A stretch of DNA of 43,396 bases from Streptomyces sp. yr375 (GCF_900110755.1 NZ_FOFF01000064.1:1-43396); one strand, 5' to 3'; shown: positions 26,137-34,811, counted from the first letter of the stretch. Program-made: numbers and translations. Notes: generated by a model not told the origin, from the sequence alone.

Positions 26137-26625
26137 ATGTCCGAAGCCGCCCCGCCCCTCACCCCGAAACAGATCTTCACCGAGCTGTCCGTCCGCCTCA
26201 CCGGCTTCGACCGGGCCGAGCTGGCCGGCACCGGCATGATCGACACCTACTACGACACGCTGCTGCGGATCATCGGCGAGCGCGAGGCCGGGCAGTTGTT
26301 CCGGTACGCCGCCGAAGCCCTCGCCGCCGACCGGCAAACCGGCGACGGCGAGAGCGACGCGGCCCTCAAGACGAAGGTCATCGAGAACCCGCGCTTCGCG
26401 CCGATCGCCGTCAGCCTCATCAAGCTCTGGTACCTGGGCAGTTGGTATCCGCTGGCCGGTGACTACCGCGACGAGAACGGCTCGACCGCCGACGACGTCG
26501 AGCACGTCGTCTCCGCCCAGGGCTACCGCGAGGGCCTGGTGTGGACCGCCGCCGGAGCCCACCCGATGGGCGCGAAACCACCGGGCTTCGGCTCCTGGTC
26601 CGAGCCGCCGACCCTGATCTCCTGA
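26137..26625 (+). CDS. Sorbitol/gluconate dehydrogenase small-subunit-like protein
   Basis: Protein of 162 residues resembling the small subunit of FAD-dependent sorbitol, fructose or gluconate 2-dehydrogenases (FAD-SLDH / subunit 3 family). Recognisable pieces are FTELSVRLTGF, GTGMIDTYYDTLL, LIKLWYLGSWYPL and GLVWTAAGAHPMGAKPPGFGSW. In known complexes the small subunit stabilises the large subunit and often carries a Tat signal; none is seen here. ATG 26137 has GGGAG upstream. It sits directly before its likely GMC partner, separated by a repeat array. The assignment is by motif memory and should be read as family-level. Confidence 0.78.
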   Translation: MSEAAPPLTPKQIFTELSVRLTGFDRAELAGTGMIDTYYDTLLRIIGEREAGQLFRYAAEALAADRQTGDGESDAALKTKVIENPRFAPIAVSLIKLWYLGSWYPLAGDYRDENGSTADDVEHVVSAQGYREGLVWTAAGAHPMGAKPPGFGSWSEPPTLIS

Positions 26626-26714
26626 GCCCGAACCTCCTGAACCCGAACCTCCTGAGCCCGAACCTCCTGAGCCCGAACCTCCTGAACCCGAAACCTCCTG
26701 AACCCGAAACCTCC
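26623..26714 (+). repeat. 15/16-bp x6 tandem repeat carrying CCTCCTGA
   Basis: Six units, each TGA(A/G)CCCGAA(A)CCTCC, begin at the stop codon of the small-subunit gene and end 24 bases before the GMC start. Four units are 15 bp and the last two 16 bp. Every junction contains CCTCCTGA, which matches the anti-Shine-Dalgarno tail of 16S rRNA. In the mRNA these units could pair with the downstream ribosome site GAGGAAG (26722-26728). Confidence 0.88.
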
Positions 26715-26738
26715 TGAGCCGCGAGGAAGCGACGAGTC

Positions 26739-28742
26739 ATGAGCAGCAACCCCCCTCCCGCCGAAGGTGAAGACACCTCCGACCCCGACTACGACATCGT
26801 CTTCGTCGGCGGCGGCATCGCCACCGCGACCGTCGCCAAGACGGTCATCGAGAAGGCCGCCGCGCAGACCCCGCCCGCGTACCCCCGGATCCTCATCCTG
26901 GAGGCCGGCCGGGCCACGGCGATGAGCGCCGACAAGTACGACACATACGTCGAGGCGTACCAAGAGGCGCTCATCAAGGTGCCCAACTCCCCGTATCCAG
27001 CGAGCAGTTCGGCCCCGCAGCCGGATGTGCTCGACATCGCCAGGGTGCCCAGCGACAAGGGGTACTTCGTCCAGGAGGGCCCGCTGCCCTTCGGCAGCGA
27101 CTACGCCCGCTCGCTCGGCGGCACCACCCTGCACTGGCTCGGCACCTGCCTGCGGATGCTCCCCAACGACTTCCGGCTGCGCACCAAGTACGAGCGGGCG
27201 GTCGACTGGCCGCTGTCGTACGAGGAGTTGAAGCCGTACTACGAGCGCGCCGAGTGGGACATCATCGGCGTCTCGGCGGACGTGGACCACCAGTACTACC
27301 CGATCGACGACGTCGCCGGGTACTTCAAGTCCGCCGACCCGAAGAAGATGCGCGGCGGGAAGTACCTCTTCCCGATGGAGGAGATCCCCTCCAGCTACCT
27401 CGACCGCTACATGGCCAAACTGTCGGCCGGTCTGGTCGTCAGTCTGAAGGACGGCAAGAACAAGACGCACACCTTCCCGGTCAGGGTCAGCAACACCCCG
27501 GTGGCCCGCAACTCGACGCCGACCACGCCGGATTACGAGGTCGTGGGCGCGGTCGGCAACGCCGAGCAGGGCACCCGCTGCGAGGGCAACTCGAGCTGTA
27601 TCCCGATCTGTCCGGCCCAGGCCAAGTACAACGCCCTCAAGACGCTGTACGAGTTGATCGTCAGGTACCCCGACCGGCCGCTGCGGCCGGAGGAGAAGCC
27701 GCGCGCCGTGGTCACCGTGCGCAGCCAGTCGGTCGTCATGAGCGTCGAGCACACGCAGCAGAAGGGCAAGCGGGGCACGGTCACCGGCCTCACCTACAAG
27801 ACGTACTACGAGGACGGCACGCCACCGGAGCAGCGCACGGTGACCGCGCGCACCTACGTCCTGGCCGCCAACGCCATCGAGAACGCCACCCTGCTGCTGG
27901 CCTCCGAGGCCGCCAACAACAGCGACCAGGTCGGCCGCAACCTGATGGACCATCCGCTGCTGCTCACCTGGGGCCTGCTCAAGGACAACGCGGGCGCTTA
28001 CCGGGGCCCCGGCTCCACGTCCGGCATCCCCGCCTTCCGGGACGGCGACTTCCGCAGGGAACGCACCGCGTTCCGTGTCGAGATCGGCAACTGGGGCTGG
28101 AACTTCCCGGAGAACGCCCCGTACGACACCGTCCACGACCTGGTCGGCGCGGGCAGCGACGGGCAGGCCCGGATGTGGGGCAAGGAGCTGCGTAAGTCGC
28201 TCGGCGCGATCCTGCCCCGGCAGTTCCGGATCGCCTGGGAGCTGGAGCAGGACCCGGAGCCGTCCAACCAGGTCACCGTGGACGACCGTTACCGGGACGC
28301 GCTGGGCAAGCACCGCCCGGTCATCCACTACGACCTCTCGGACTACGTGCGGGCGGCTCTGCCCTGGGCGGCGGAGGCCAGCAAGCAGCTCTTCGCGGCG
28401 CTGGGCATCGCCGACCAGGTCAGCAGGCCCGTCTACCGGCCCGGCGACTACACGCACTACGACGCCGGCGACCCGGCGGCCGTGGAGTACGACGGGGAGA
28501 CGTACTGGGTGCGCGGCGCGGGGCATGTCGTCGGCACCCACCGGATGGGCGACGACCCGGCGCAGTCGGTCGTCGACAGCCACCAGCGCAGCCACGACCT
28601 GCCCAACCTGTACGTCGTCGGCTGCGGCAGCATGCCGACGCTCGGCACCTCCAACCCGACGCTCACCATGACCGCGCTGGCCATCCGCACCGGCGACCAC
28701 ATCGCGGCGAACCTGGGCGGCAAGAAGGCGGACCACACGTGA
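26739..28742 (+). CDS. GMC-family flavoprotein dehydrogenase, large subunit
   Basis: FAD-dependent oxidoreductase of 667 residues. The dinucleotide motif VGGGIATATVAK lies near residue 22. The GMC catalytic pair is in GAGHVVGTHRMG (His, about 600) and SNPTLTMTALAIRTGDHI. RCEGNSSCIPICPAQAKYN holds three Cys (281, 287, 291), a spacing reminiscent of the [3Fe-4S] motif in bacterial FAD glucose/fructose dehydrogenase large subunits; cluster binding is unproven here. The start ATG 26739 has GAGGAAG upstream. With the preceding small subunit it probably forms a two-subunit dehydrogenase. No cytochrome subunit or signal peptide is present, so the electron acceptor is unknown. The gene overlaps the next by GTGA. 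Confidence 0.92.
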   Translation: MSSNPPPAEGEDTSDPDYDIVFVGGGIATATVAKTVIEKAAAQTPPAYPRILILEAGRATAMSADKYDTYVEAYQEALIKVPNSPYPASSSAPQPDVLDIARVPSDKGYFVQEGPLPFGSDYARSLGGTTLHWLGTCLRMLPNDFRLRTKYERAVDWPLSYEELKPYYERAEWDIIGVSADVDHQYYPIDDVAGYFKSADPKKMRGGKYLFPMEEIPSSYLDRYMAKLSAGLVVSLKDGKNKTHTFPVRVSNTPVARNSTPTTPDYEVVGAVGNAEQGTRCEGNSSCIPICPAQAKYNALKTLYELIVRYPDRPLRPEEKPRAVVTVRSQSVVMSVEHTQQKGKRGTVTGLTYKTYYEDGTPPEQRTVTARTYVLAANAIENATLLLASEAANNSDQVGRNLMDHPLLLTWGLLKDNAGAYRGPGSTSGIPAFRDGDFRRERTAFRVEIGNWGWNFPENAPYDTVHDLVGAGSDGQARMWGKELRKSLGAILPRQFRIAWELEQDPEPSNQVTVDDRYRDALGKHRPVIHYDLSDYVRAALPWAAEASKQLFAALGIADQVSRPVYRPGDYTHYDAGDPAAVEYDGETYWVRGAGHVVGTHRMGDDPAQSVVDSHQRSHDLPNLYVVGCGSMPTLGTSNPTLTMTALAIRTGDHIAANLGGKKADHT

Positions 28743-29908
28743 CCGACTCGAAAAGGATCAAGAGCCTCGGCGAGCTGAAGGCCGCCCTGCAACTGGCCGT
28801 CGGCCTGGAGCTGAGCACCATCCCCGTCTATCTGACCGGGCTGTACTCCATCAAGGACGGCACCAACACCGAGGCGGTGCAGACGATCCGCAGCGTGGTC
28901 ATGGAGGAGATGCTCCACATGACCCTCGCCGCGAACGTCCTCAACGCGCTCAGGACGGTGCCGAGCCCCGCGCCCGTCACGTTCCGGGGCCAGGAGATCA
29001 GCCCGATCCCGGTCTACCCGCTCGACAGCCCGCTGATCGCCGGCATCGGCACGCTCGAGCTGGGCCCGCTCACCCCGCAGGCCGTGGCCGGGTACGTCGA
29101 CATCGAGCACCCCCTGCACGGCGCGACCAAGCTCTCCGAGATCCCGCTGGGCTCGTGCGTGTACGCCACCATCGGCGAGTTCTACGAGGCGATCCTCGCC
29201 GCCCTCGCCGACCCGGCGATCTGCCCGGACTCGGAGTTCGACCACCGCAACCAGGTGCCGGCCGGGGAGTACTACGGCGGCGCGGGGTTCGTGATCGAGG
29301 TGAAGGACCGCGAGACGGCCCGGCAGGCGATCCAGAAGATCATCGACGAGGGCGAGGGCCTGGACCCGGCGAAGCTGGGGGACAAGGCCAAGACCGTCAC
29401 CGACGACGACAAGCTGCGCAACGGCTGGCAGATGTACTCCCACTACGTGCGCTTCCGCGAGATCCAGTCGGGCCGCCGCTTCCGCAGCACCCAACTGGCC
29501 AACCAGGAGCCGGAGGGCGCGCTGCTGCTGGTGGACTACGACTCCGTCCACCCGGCGCTGCACATCGCGATCAACGGCGACACGGTGGGCGGCCCCGAGG
29601 GCGCGGCGCTCAGCGAGTTCGACCTCGCGTACACGCGCCTCGTCGACGACCTCTACCTGGCCTTCTCGGGGAAGCCGAAGCAGGTCCCGGACAAGCTGGC
29701 GGACAGTGGCGTCGGCCCCCGGCCCGCGCTGCCGATCGCCGTCCACGGCATGTACGGGCTGAAGAACATGGCCGTCGCGCTGATGCGCACCCCGAGCCCG
29801 GTGCACCGGGGCCAGACGCTGTGCCCCCGGTTCTTCTACGCGCGCACCCAGGACGCCCGGGACAAGCTGCGCGAAGGCATCGACCAGATGAGGGAGCAGA
29901 GCCGGTGA
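28739..29908 (+). CDS. Ferritin-like protein of the VioB/RebD (iminophenyl-pyruvate dimer synthase) type
   Basis: Protein of 389 residues from GTG 28739, overlapping the GMC gene by four bases. The N-terminal helical bundle has E24 in GLELSTIPVYL and an EExxH motif (E56, E57, H60 in MEEMLHMTLAANVL), the iron-ligand pattern of ferritin-like domains. VioB and RebD use a comparable domain to couple two imino acids; this protein has only the ferritin-like part plus a C-terminal extension, and is far shorter than VioB. It may be an oxidative coupling or oxygenase step in the operon's pathway. The exact reaction is not known from sequence. Confidence 0.82.
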   Translation: MTDSKRIKSLGELKAALQLAVGLELSTIPVYLTGLYSIKDGTNTEAVQTIRSVVMEEMLHMTLAANVLNALRTVPSPAPVTFRGQEISPIPVYPLDSPLIAGIGTLELGPLTPQAVAGYVDIEHPLHGATKLSEIPLGSCVYATIGEFYEAILAALADPAICPDSEFDHRNQVPAGEYYGGAGFVIEVKDRETARQAIQKIIDEGEGLDPAKLGDKAKTVTDDDKLRNGWQMYSHYVRFREIQSGRRFRSTQLANQEPEGALLLVDYDSVHPALHIAINGDTVGGPEGAALSEFDLAYTRLVDDLYLAFSGKPKQVPDKLADSGVGPRPALPIAVHGMYGLKNMAVALMRTPSPVHRGQTLCPRFFYARTQDARDKLREGIDQMREQSR

Positions 29909-30273
29909 TCTCCATCGTCACGAAGTGGTGGCACGTCGAGGGCAAGCGGGAGGAGGCGATCACCGCGCTGCGCGAACTGGTGCTGCAGACCGAGAAGTAC
30001 GAGCCCGACACCTACATGTACTGCCTGCACACCTCGATCGTGGAGGGCTCGCTCCCGCCGCCCACGGACAACGAGATCATCTTCCTCGGGGCCTGGAAGG
30101 ACCGTCAGGCCTTCGACGACCACCGCACGGGCCCGGTCTTCACGAACTGGCTGGAGGCGAACCTCGACCTGTTCGTGCAGAACGGCGGCAGCCTCTACGT
30201 CAGCGCGGAGTTCGCCGACCGCTTCGCGGGCTTCATCAGGCCGGAAGCCGTCTGCCCGGAGACCGCCCGCTGA
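29905..30273 (+). CDS. ABM-fold (antibiotic biosynthesis monooxygenase-like) protein
   Basis: Small protein of 122 residues starting at GTG 29905 and overlapping the previous gene by four bases. The pattern KWWHVEGKREEAITALRELVLQTEKYEPDTYMYCLH, then EIIFLGAWKDRQAFDDHRTGPVFTNW, fits the dimeric alpha/beta-barrel ABM family. Members act as cofactor-free quinone-forming monooxygenases, heme-degrading enzymes or cyclases. Being last in the operon, it may finish the product or handle a reactive quinone. The family is broad, so the reaction is open. Confidence 0.8.
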   Translation: MISIVTKWWHVEGKREEAITALRELVLQTEKYEPDTYMYCLHTSIVEGSLPPPTDNEIIFLGAWKDRQAFDDHRTGPVFTNWLEANLDLFVQNGGSLYVSAEFADRFAGFIRPEAVCPETAR

Positions 30274-30292
30274 CTCTGTCGGCCGCTTGTCC

Positions 30293-30327
30293 GGCCGCCG
30301 CCCGGGTCGGGGACCCGGGCGGCGGCC
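30293..30327 (+). terminator. Strong intrinsic terminator of the redox operon
   Basis: A perfect 16-bp stem, GGCCGCCGCCCGGGTC with its exact complement, closes a three-base GGG loop 19 bases after the last stop codon. There is no U-tract, which is common in Streptomyces. It marks the 3' end of the six-gene operon. Confidence 0.88.
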
Positions 30328-30355
30328 CCCGGCGCCCGCGACGATACTGGGCCGG

Positions 30356-31030
30356 GTGAAACGGCTCAGGGGAGTGTCCGGGGTCCGGCGGGCGGTGTGG
30401 GCGTACGTCCGCAGCGCGCCCGGCACCTACGTATGGCTGGTGATCCTGTTCTTCACCACGGTCGCCCTGCACCACATGTCCCCGGAGTTCGAACAGGAGT
30501 TCCTGCGGCAGCGGTCCACGAACATCCGTGAGCTGTCCCGGCACCCGGTGCGGGTGCTCGTCGCGAGCGCGATGTGGATCGACGGCGGTCACTGGCCGCC
30601 GTACGTCGCGCTGTACTCCGTCTTCCACGCCCCGGCGGAACGCTGGCTCGGCACCGCCCGCTGGCTCGCGGTGTGCGCCGCCGCCCACGTGCTGGCGACA
30701 CTGATCAGCCAGGGCGTGCTGGCCTGGGCGATCCGGGACGGACTCGCACCGCAGTCCTCGGTCAACACCCTTGACGTGGGCGTGAGTTACGCGCTGGCGG
30801 GGGTGGTCGGGGTGCTCGTGTACCGGCTCCCCTCCCCGTGGCGGTACGCGTACCTCGCGGTCGTCCTCGTCGTCTACACCGTCCCGCTGACCGCCACGCC
30901 GACCTTCACCGACGTAGGCCACTTCGTCTCCGTACTCATCGGGCTCGCGTGCTACCCGCTGGTCAGGGGGCGAGAACGAGCGCCGCGCGATCCGGAGCGG
31001 ACAGTGGGCGCATCGCCGGACAGGCGCTAA
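30356..31030 (+). CDS. Rhomboid-like integral membrane protein
   Basis: Protein of 224 residues starting at GTG 30356, with about five or six hydrophobic segments (for example TYVWLVILFFTTVAL, RWLAVCAAAHVLATLI, YALAGVVGVLVYRL, FVSVLIGLACYPLV). DVGVSYA and DVGHFVSVLIGL sit where rhomboid proteases keep the catalytic Ser and His, so it may be active, although the usual GxSG is replaced by GVSY. It is the first gene after the operon terminator and is probably unrelated to it. Confidence 0.72.
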   Translation: MKRLRGVSGVRRAVWAYVRSAPGTYVWLVILFFTTVALHHMSPEFEQEFLRQRSTNIRELSRHPVRVLVASAMWIDGGHWPPYVALYSVFHAPAERWLGTARWLAVCAAAHVLATLISQGVLAWAIRDGLAPQSSVNTLDVGVSYALAGVVGVLVYRLPSPWRYAYLAVVLVVYTVPLTATPTFTDVGHFVSVLIGLACYPLVRGRERAPRDPERTVGASPDRR

Positions 31031-31040
31031 CGTCCGCCCC

Positions 31041-32477
31041 ATGAGCAGCGGTGTGACGGGTGGGACGCACGGCGTCCTGGACGGTGTCGTGAACGGCGGT
31101 ATCGCCTTCTGGTACGCGGACGACGGCCTCCCGGCGGTACGGGAGCCGCTCGCCGGCGACGCGTCCGCCGACGTCGTGATCGTCGGCGGCGGCTACACCG
31201 GCCTGTGGACGGCGTACTACCTGAAGAAGGCCGCCCCCGACCTCGCCGTCACCGTTCTGGAGCAGCGCTTCTGCGGCTACGGCGCGTCCGGGCGCAACGG
31301 CGGCTGGCTGTACAACGGCATCGCGGGCCGCGACCGGTACGCCGCCCTGCACGGCCACGAGGCCGCCGTACGGCTCCAGCGGGCGATGAACGAGACGGTC
31401 GACGAGATCGTCCGGGTGGTGGCGGAGGAGGGCATCGACGCCGACGTCCACCGCGGCGGCGTCCTGGAGGTGGCCCGGACCCCCGCGCAACTGTCCCGCC
31501 TGAAGGCCTTCCACGCCCACGAGCTGTCGTACGGGGAGCACGACCGCGAGCTGTACGGCGCCCGCGAGACCGCCGAGCGGGTGCGGGTGGCCGGCGCGGT
31601 CGGGTCGAGCTGGACCCCGCACGGCGCGCGCGTGCACCCGGCGAAACTGGTGAAGGGGCTGGCGGCGACCGTCGAGGCGCTCGGCGTGACGATCCACGAG
31701 TCGACCCCGGTCACGGAGATCGCCGCCGGGCGCGCCGTGACGCCGTACGGGACCGTCCGCGCGCCCTACGTACTGCGCTGCACGGAGGGTTTCACGGCGG
31801 CGCTGAAGGGCGAGAAGCGGACCTGGCTGCCCATGAACTCCTCGATGATCGCCACCGAACCGCTCACCCAGGAGCAGTGGGCGGCCGTCGGCTGGCAGGG
31901 GCGCGAGGCGCTCGGCGACATGGCGCACGCCTACATGTACGCCCAGCGCACGCCTGACGGCCGCATCGCGCTCGGCGGACGCGGAGTCCCGTACCGCTTC
32001 GGCTCCCGCACGGACAACGACGGCCGGACCCGCCCCGAGACGATCCGCGCGCTGCACGAGATCCTCGTCGCCTTCTTCCCGGCGCTGGCCGGGCTGCGCG
32101 TGGAACATGCCTGGTCAGGGGTGCTGGGCGTGCCGCGCGACTGGTGCGCGACGGTCACCCTGGACCGGGCCACCGGCCTCGGCTGGGCGGGTGGCTACGT
32201 CGGCTCGGGCGTAGCCACCGCGAACCTCGCCGCCCGCACCCTGCGCGACCTGGTCCGCCTCGACTCGGGCCGGCAGCCCGAAGCCACGGCAACCGACCTG
32301 ACGACCCTCCCCTGGGTCGGCCACAAGGTCCGGGCCTGGGAACCGGAACCCCTGCGCTGGCTGGGCGTCCAGGCCATGTACGCCACCTACCGCACGGCCG
32401 ACCGCCGAGAAACCCGACACCACGCGCCCACCTCGTCCCGCCTGGCACGACTCGCGGACCGGGTGGCGGGGCGGTAG
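31041..32477 (+). CDS. DAO-family FAD-dependent oxidoreductase
   Basis: Amino-acid/amine oxidase-type flavoprotein, 478 residues. The FAD motif VVIVGGGYTGLWTAYYLKK lies near residue 46, followed by GASGRNGGWL, and a C-terminal GWAGGYVGSGVATANLAARTL closes the FAD site. The layout is similar to gamma-glutamylputrescine oxidase (PuuB-like), which would oxidise an amine with oxygen. It starts 10 bases after the rhomboid-like gene, so the two may be co-transcribed. The substrate is uncertain. Confidence 0.88.
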   Translation: MSSGVTGGTHGVLDGVVNGGIAFWYADDGLPAVREPLAGDASADVVIVGGGYTGLWTAYYLKKAAPDLAVTVLEQRFCGYGASGRNGGWLYNGIAGRDRYAALHGHEAAVRLQRAMNETVDEIVRVVAEEGIDADVHRGGVLEVARTPAQLSRLKAFHAHELSYGEHDRELYGARETAERVRVAGAVGSSWTPHGARVHPAKLVKGLAATVEALGVTIHESTPVTEIAAGRAVTPYGTVRAPYVLRCTEGFTAALKGEKRTWLPMNSSMIATEPLTQEQWAAVGWQGREALGDMAHAYMYAQRTPDGRIALGGRGVPYRFGSRTDNDGRTRPETIRALHEILVAFFPALAGLRVEHAWSGVLGVPRDWCATVTLDRATGLGWAGGYVGSGVATANLAARTLRDLVRLDSGRQPEATATDLTTLPWVGHKVRAWEPEPLRWLGVQAMYATYRTADRRETRHHAPTSSRLARLADRVAGR

Positions 32478-32512
32478 CGCGCCTGCTGGGGTAGGTGGGT
32501 AGGCCGGGGTGG

Positions 32513-34024
32513 TCAGGTGGCAGGTTCCGGGACGGGTGCCCGGGCCGGGACGTCGTGGCCCGGGGGTTTGGCCGTGACCATCACGCCCGCGACCAGACCG
32601 GCCAGGAGCATGATGCCGGCGGCCCACCAGATGGCGACCGTGTAGCCGTGCACCGTGCCCACCGCCGCGATCTGGGCCTTGTGGGCGGCGGTGCCGGGGC
32701 CGGTCAGGTGGGCCGCGATGTAGGCGGTGCTGCTGGTGGTGGCGATCGTGTTGAGCAGCGACGTGCCGATGGAACCGCCCACCTGCTGCGAGGTGTTGAC
32801 GGTGGCGGAGGTGACGCCGGCGTCGTACGGGGCGACCCCGGCGGTGGCCGTGGCGAACACCGGCATGAAGGTCAGCCCCATGCCGAGACCCATCAGGAGC
32901 AGCGCGGGCAGGATCTCGGTGGTGTACGACGAGTGCACCGTGATCTGCGTGAGGATCACCATGCCGCCCGACGCGAGGAGCATGCCCGGCACCATCAGCA
33001 TGCGCGGCGCGACCCGGTTCATCAGCCGCGCCGAGATCTGGGTGGAGCCGGTGATGATCGCGAGGGTGAGGGGGAGGAAGGCGAGGCCCGTGCGCACGGG
33101 GGAGTAGCCGAGGATGACCTGGAGGTAGTAGGTCATGAACAGGAACAGGCCGAACATGCCGATGACGGCCAGCCCCATGGTCAGGAAGCAGCCCCCGCGG
33201 TTGCGGTCCCTGATGATGTGCAGCGGCAGCAGCGGCACCCGTGCCTTGGTCTGCCACCAGACGAAGACGGCGAGCAGCGCCACCCCGCCCATCAGCAGCC
33301 CCAGCACCACCGGATCGCTCCAGCCGCGCGGCTGCGCCTCGCTGAAGCCGTAGACGATCGCGACCAGACCGCCGCAGCCCAGCAGCACGCCGGGCACGTC
33401 GAGGCGGGCGCCCGCGTGGCCGGGCCGGTCGTGGAGGAGGGCGAACGCGCCGAGGACGGCCACGATGGCGATGGGCACGTTCACGTAGAGGCACCAGCGC
33501 CAGTCCAGGTACTCCGTCAGCAGACCGCCGACGATGAAGCCGAGCGCGGCGCCGCTGCCGGCGAGGGCGCCGTAGATGCCGAAGGCCTTGCCACGTTCCT
33601 TGGGGTCGGTGAACGTCGTCGTGAGGAGGCTGAGCGCCGACGGCGCCAGTACGGCGGCGAAGACGCCCTGGAGGGCGCGGGCGCCGAACAGCATGCCCGG
33701 GCTGACGGCCGCACCGCCGAGCGCGGACGCGGCGGCGAAGCCGATCAGCCCGAAAACGAACGTGCGCTTGCGCCCCAGCAGGTCGGCGACGCGCCCGCCG
33801 AGCAGCAGCAGGCCGCCGAAGGCGAGCGTGTAGGCGGTGATCACCCACTGGCGGTTCGCGTCGGACATGCCCAGGTCCTGTTGCGCGGACGGCAGCGCGA
33901 TGTTCACGATCGTCGCGTCCAGGACGACCATGAGCTGCGCGAGGGCGATGATCACCAGCCCCCACCAGCGGCGCGGATCGGGTTCGGTGTCGGTGGAGGG
34001 TTCACCTGTCCGGGTGACACTCAT
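32513..34024 (-). CDS. MFS drug efflux transporter, DHA2 (14-helix) type
   Basis: Proton-driven multidrug exporter, 503 residues. The signature LDATIVNIALPSAQQDLGMS, then QWVITAYTLAFGGLLLLGGRVADLLGRKRTF, is typical of the EmrB/QacA group, and hydrophobic segments continue to the C-terminus. The start is ATG 34024 (MSVTRTGEP); the frame continues upstream, but those residues have no transporter character. It is divergent from the pentapeptide-repeat gene at 34107, with 82 bases between starts. It lies far from the NRPS genes with background genes between, so a link to peptide export is unproven. Confidence 0.94.
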   Translation of the reverse strand: MSVTRTGEPSTDTEPDPRRWWGLVIIALAQLMVVLDATIVNIALPSAQQDLGMSDANRQWVITAYTLAFGGLLLLGGRVADLLGRKRTFVFGLIGFAAASALGGAAVSPGMLFGARALQGVFAAVLAPSALSLLTTTFTDPKERGKAFGIYGALAGSGAALGFIVGGLLTEYLDWRWCLYVNVPIAIVAVLGAFALLHDRPGHAGARLDVPGVLLGCGGLVAIVYGFSEAQPRGWSDPVVLGLLMGGVALLAVFVWWQTKARVPLLPLHIIRDRNRGGCFLTMGLAVIGMFGLFLFMTYYLQVILGYSPVRTGLAFLPLTLAIITGSTQISARLMNRVAPRMLMVPGMLLASGGMVILTQITVHSSYTTEILPALLLMGLGMGLTFMPVFATATAGVAPYDAGVTSATVNTSQQVGGSIGTSLLNTIATTSSTAYIAAHLTGPGTAAHKAQIAAVGTVHGYTVAIWWAAGIMLLAGLVAGVMVTAKPPGHDVPARAPVPEPAT

Positions 34025-34106
34025 TGAGACAGAAGACCACGAATCGGCATCAATCGCACCCCCGGCGAGGAGGGGGACTGTCAGTGGTGGGGTGCAGCAT
34101 GGGGGC

Positions 34107-34808
34107 ATGGCGAGGCGAGCGAGTGTCAGCGGCGGTGGCGGTGGTGGTGCGGTGCGGGCCGTGAAGGGTGCGAAGCGTCCGGAGGTGCGGTTGCCCGCGC
34201 TGGAGCAGTACGGGGGCGGGGCGCTGGAGCCGGACGGGGATTACGACGGTGTGGAGTTCCGCGAGCTGGATCTCGCCGGGCAGGACGGCGGGGGCGCCCG
34301 TTTCATGGACTGCGCCCTGAGAGGCTGCGCGCTGGACGAGACCCGGCTGCGTCACGCCCGCTTCCTCGACTCCTCCCTCACCGGCATCCGGGGCGTCGGC
34401 ACGAACCTGGCGGAGGCGACCCTGCGCGACGTCGAGCTGATCGACGCCCGGCTGGGCGGCACGCAGTTGTACGGCGCCGTCCTGGAGCGGGTGGTGATCC
34501 GCGGCGGCAAGATCGACTACCTGAACCTGCGCCAGGCACGGCTGCGGGACGTCGTCTTCGAGGCCTGCGTCCTGGTCGAACCGGACTTCGGCGGCGCCCG
34601 CCTGGAACGCGTCGAGTTCATCGACTGCGCCCTGAAGTCCGCCGACTTCACCGCGGCGACCCTGACGGACGTCGACCTGCGCGGAGCGACCGAACTGGGC
34701 ATCGCGGGCGGCGTGGACCGCCTGTCGGGCGCGGTGATCAGCACAGCCCAACTACTGGACCTGGCACCGGTGTTGGCGGGCGAGCTGGGAATCAGGGTGG
34801 AGGGCTGA
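34107..34808 (+). CDS. Pentapeptide-repeat protein (second copy)
   Basis: Protein of 233 residues with repeated A(D/N)LxX-like units (LAEATLRDVEL, LNLRQARL, SADFTAATLTDVDLRGATEL) after a Gly-rich, probably flexible N-terminus. It is expected to form a beta-helix. Its C-terminus (LSGAVISTAQLLDLAPVLAGELGI) aligns with that of the protein at 20740-21396, making the two paralogues. No function is known. It is divergent from the DHA2 exporter, an arrangement that looks like ordinary chromosomal background. Confidence 0.9.
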   Translation: MARRASVSGGGGGGAVRAVKGAKRPEVRLPALEQYGGGALEPDGDYDGVEFRELDLAGQDGGGARFMDCALRGCALDETRLRHARFLDSSLTGIRGVGTNLAEATLRDVELIDARLGGTQLYGAVLERVVIRGGKIDYLNLRQARLRDVVFEACVLVEPDFGGARLERVEFIDCALKSADFTAATLTDVDLRGATELGIAGGVDRLSGAVISTAQLLDLAPVLAGELGIRVEG

Positions 34809-34811
34809 GAA

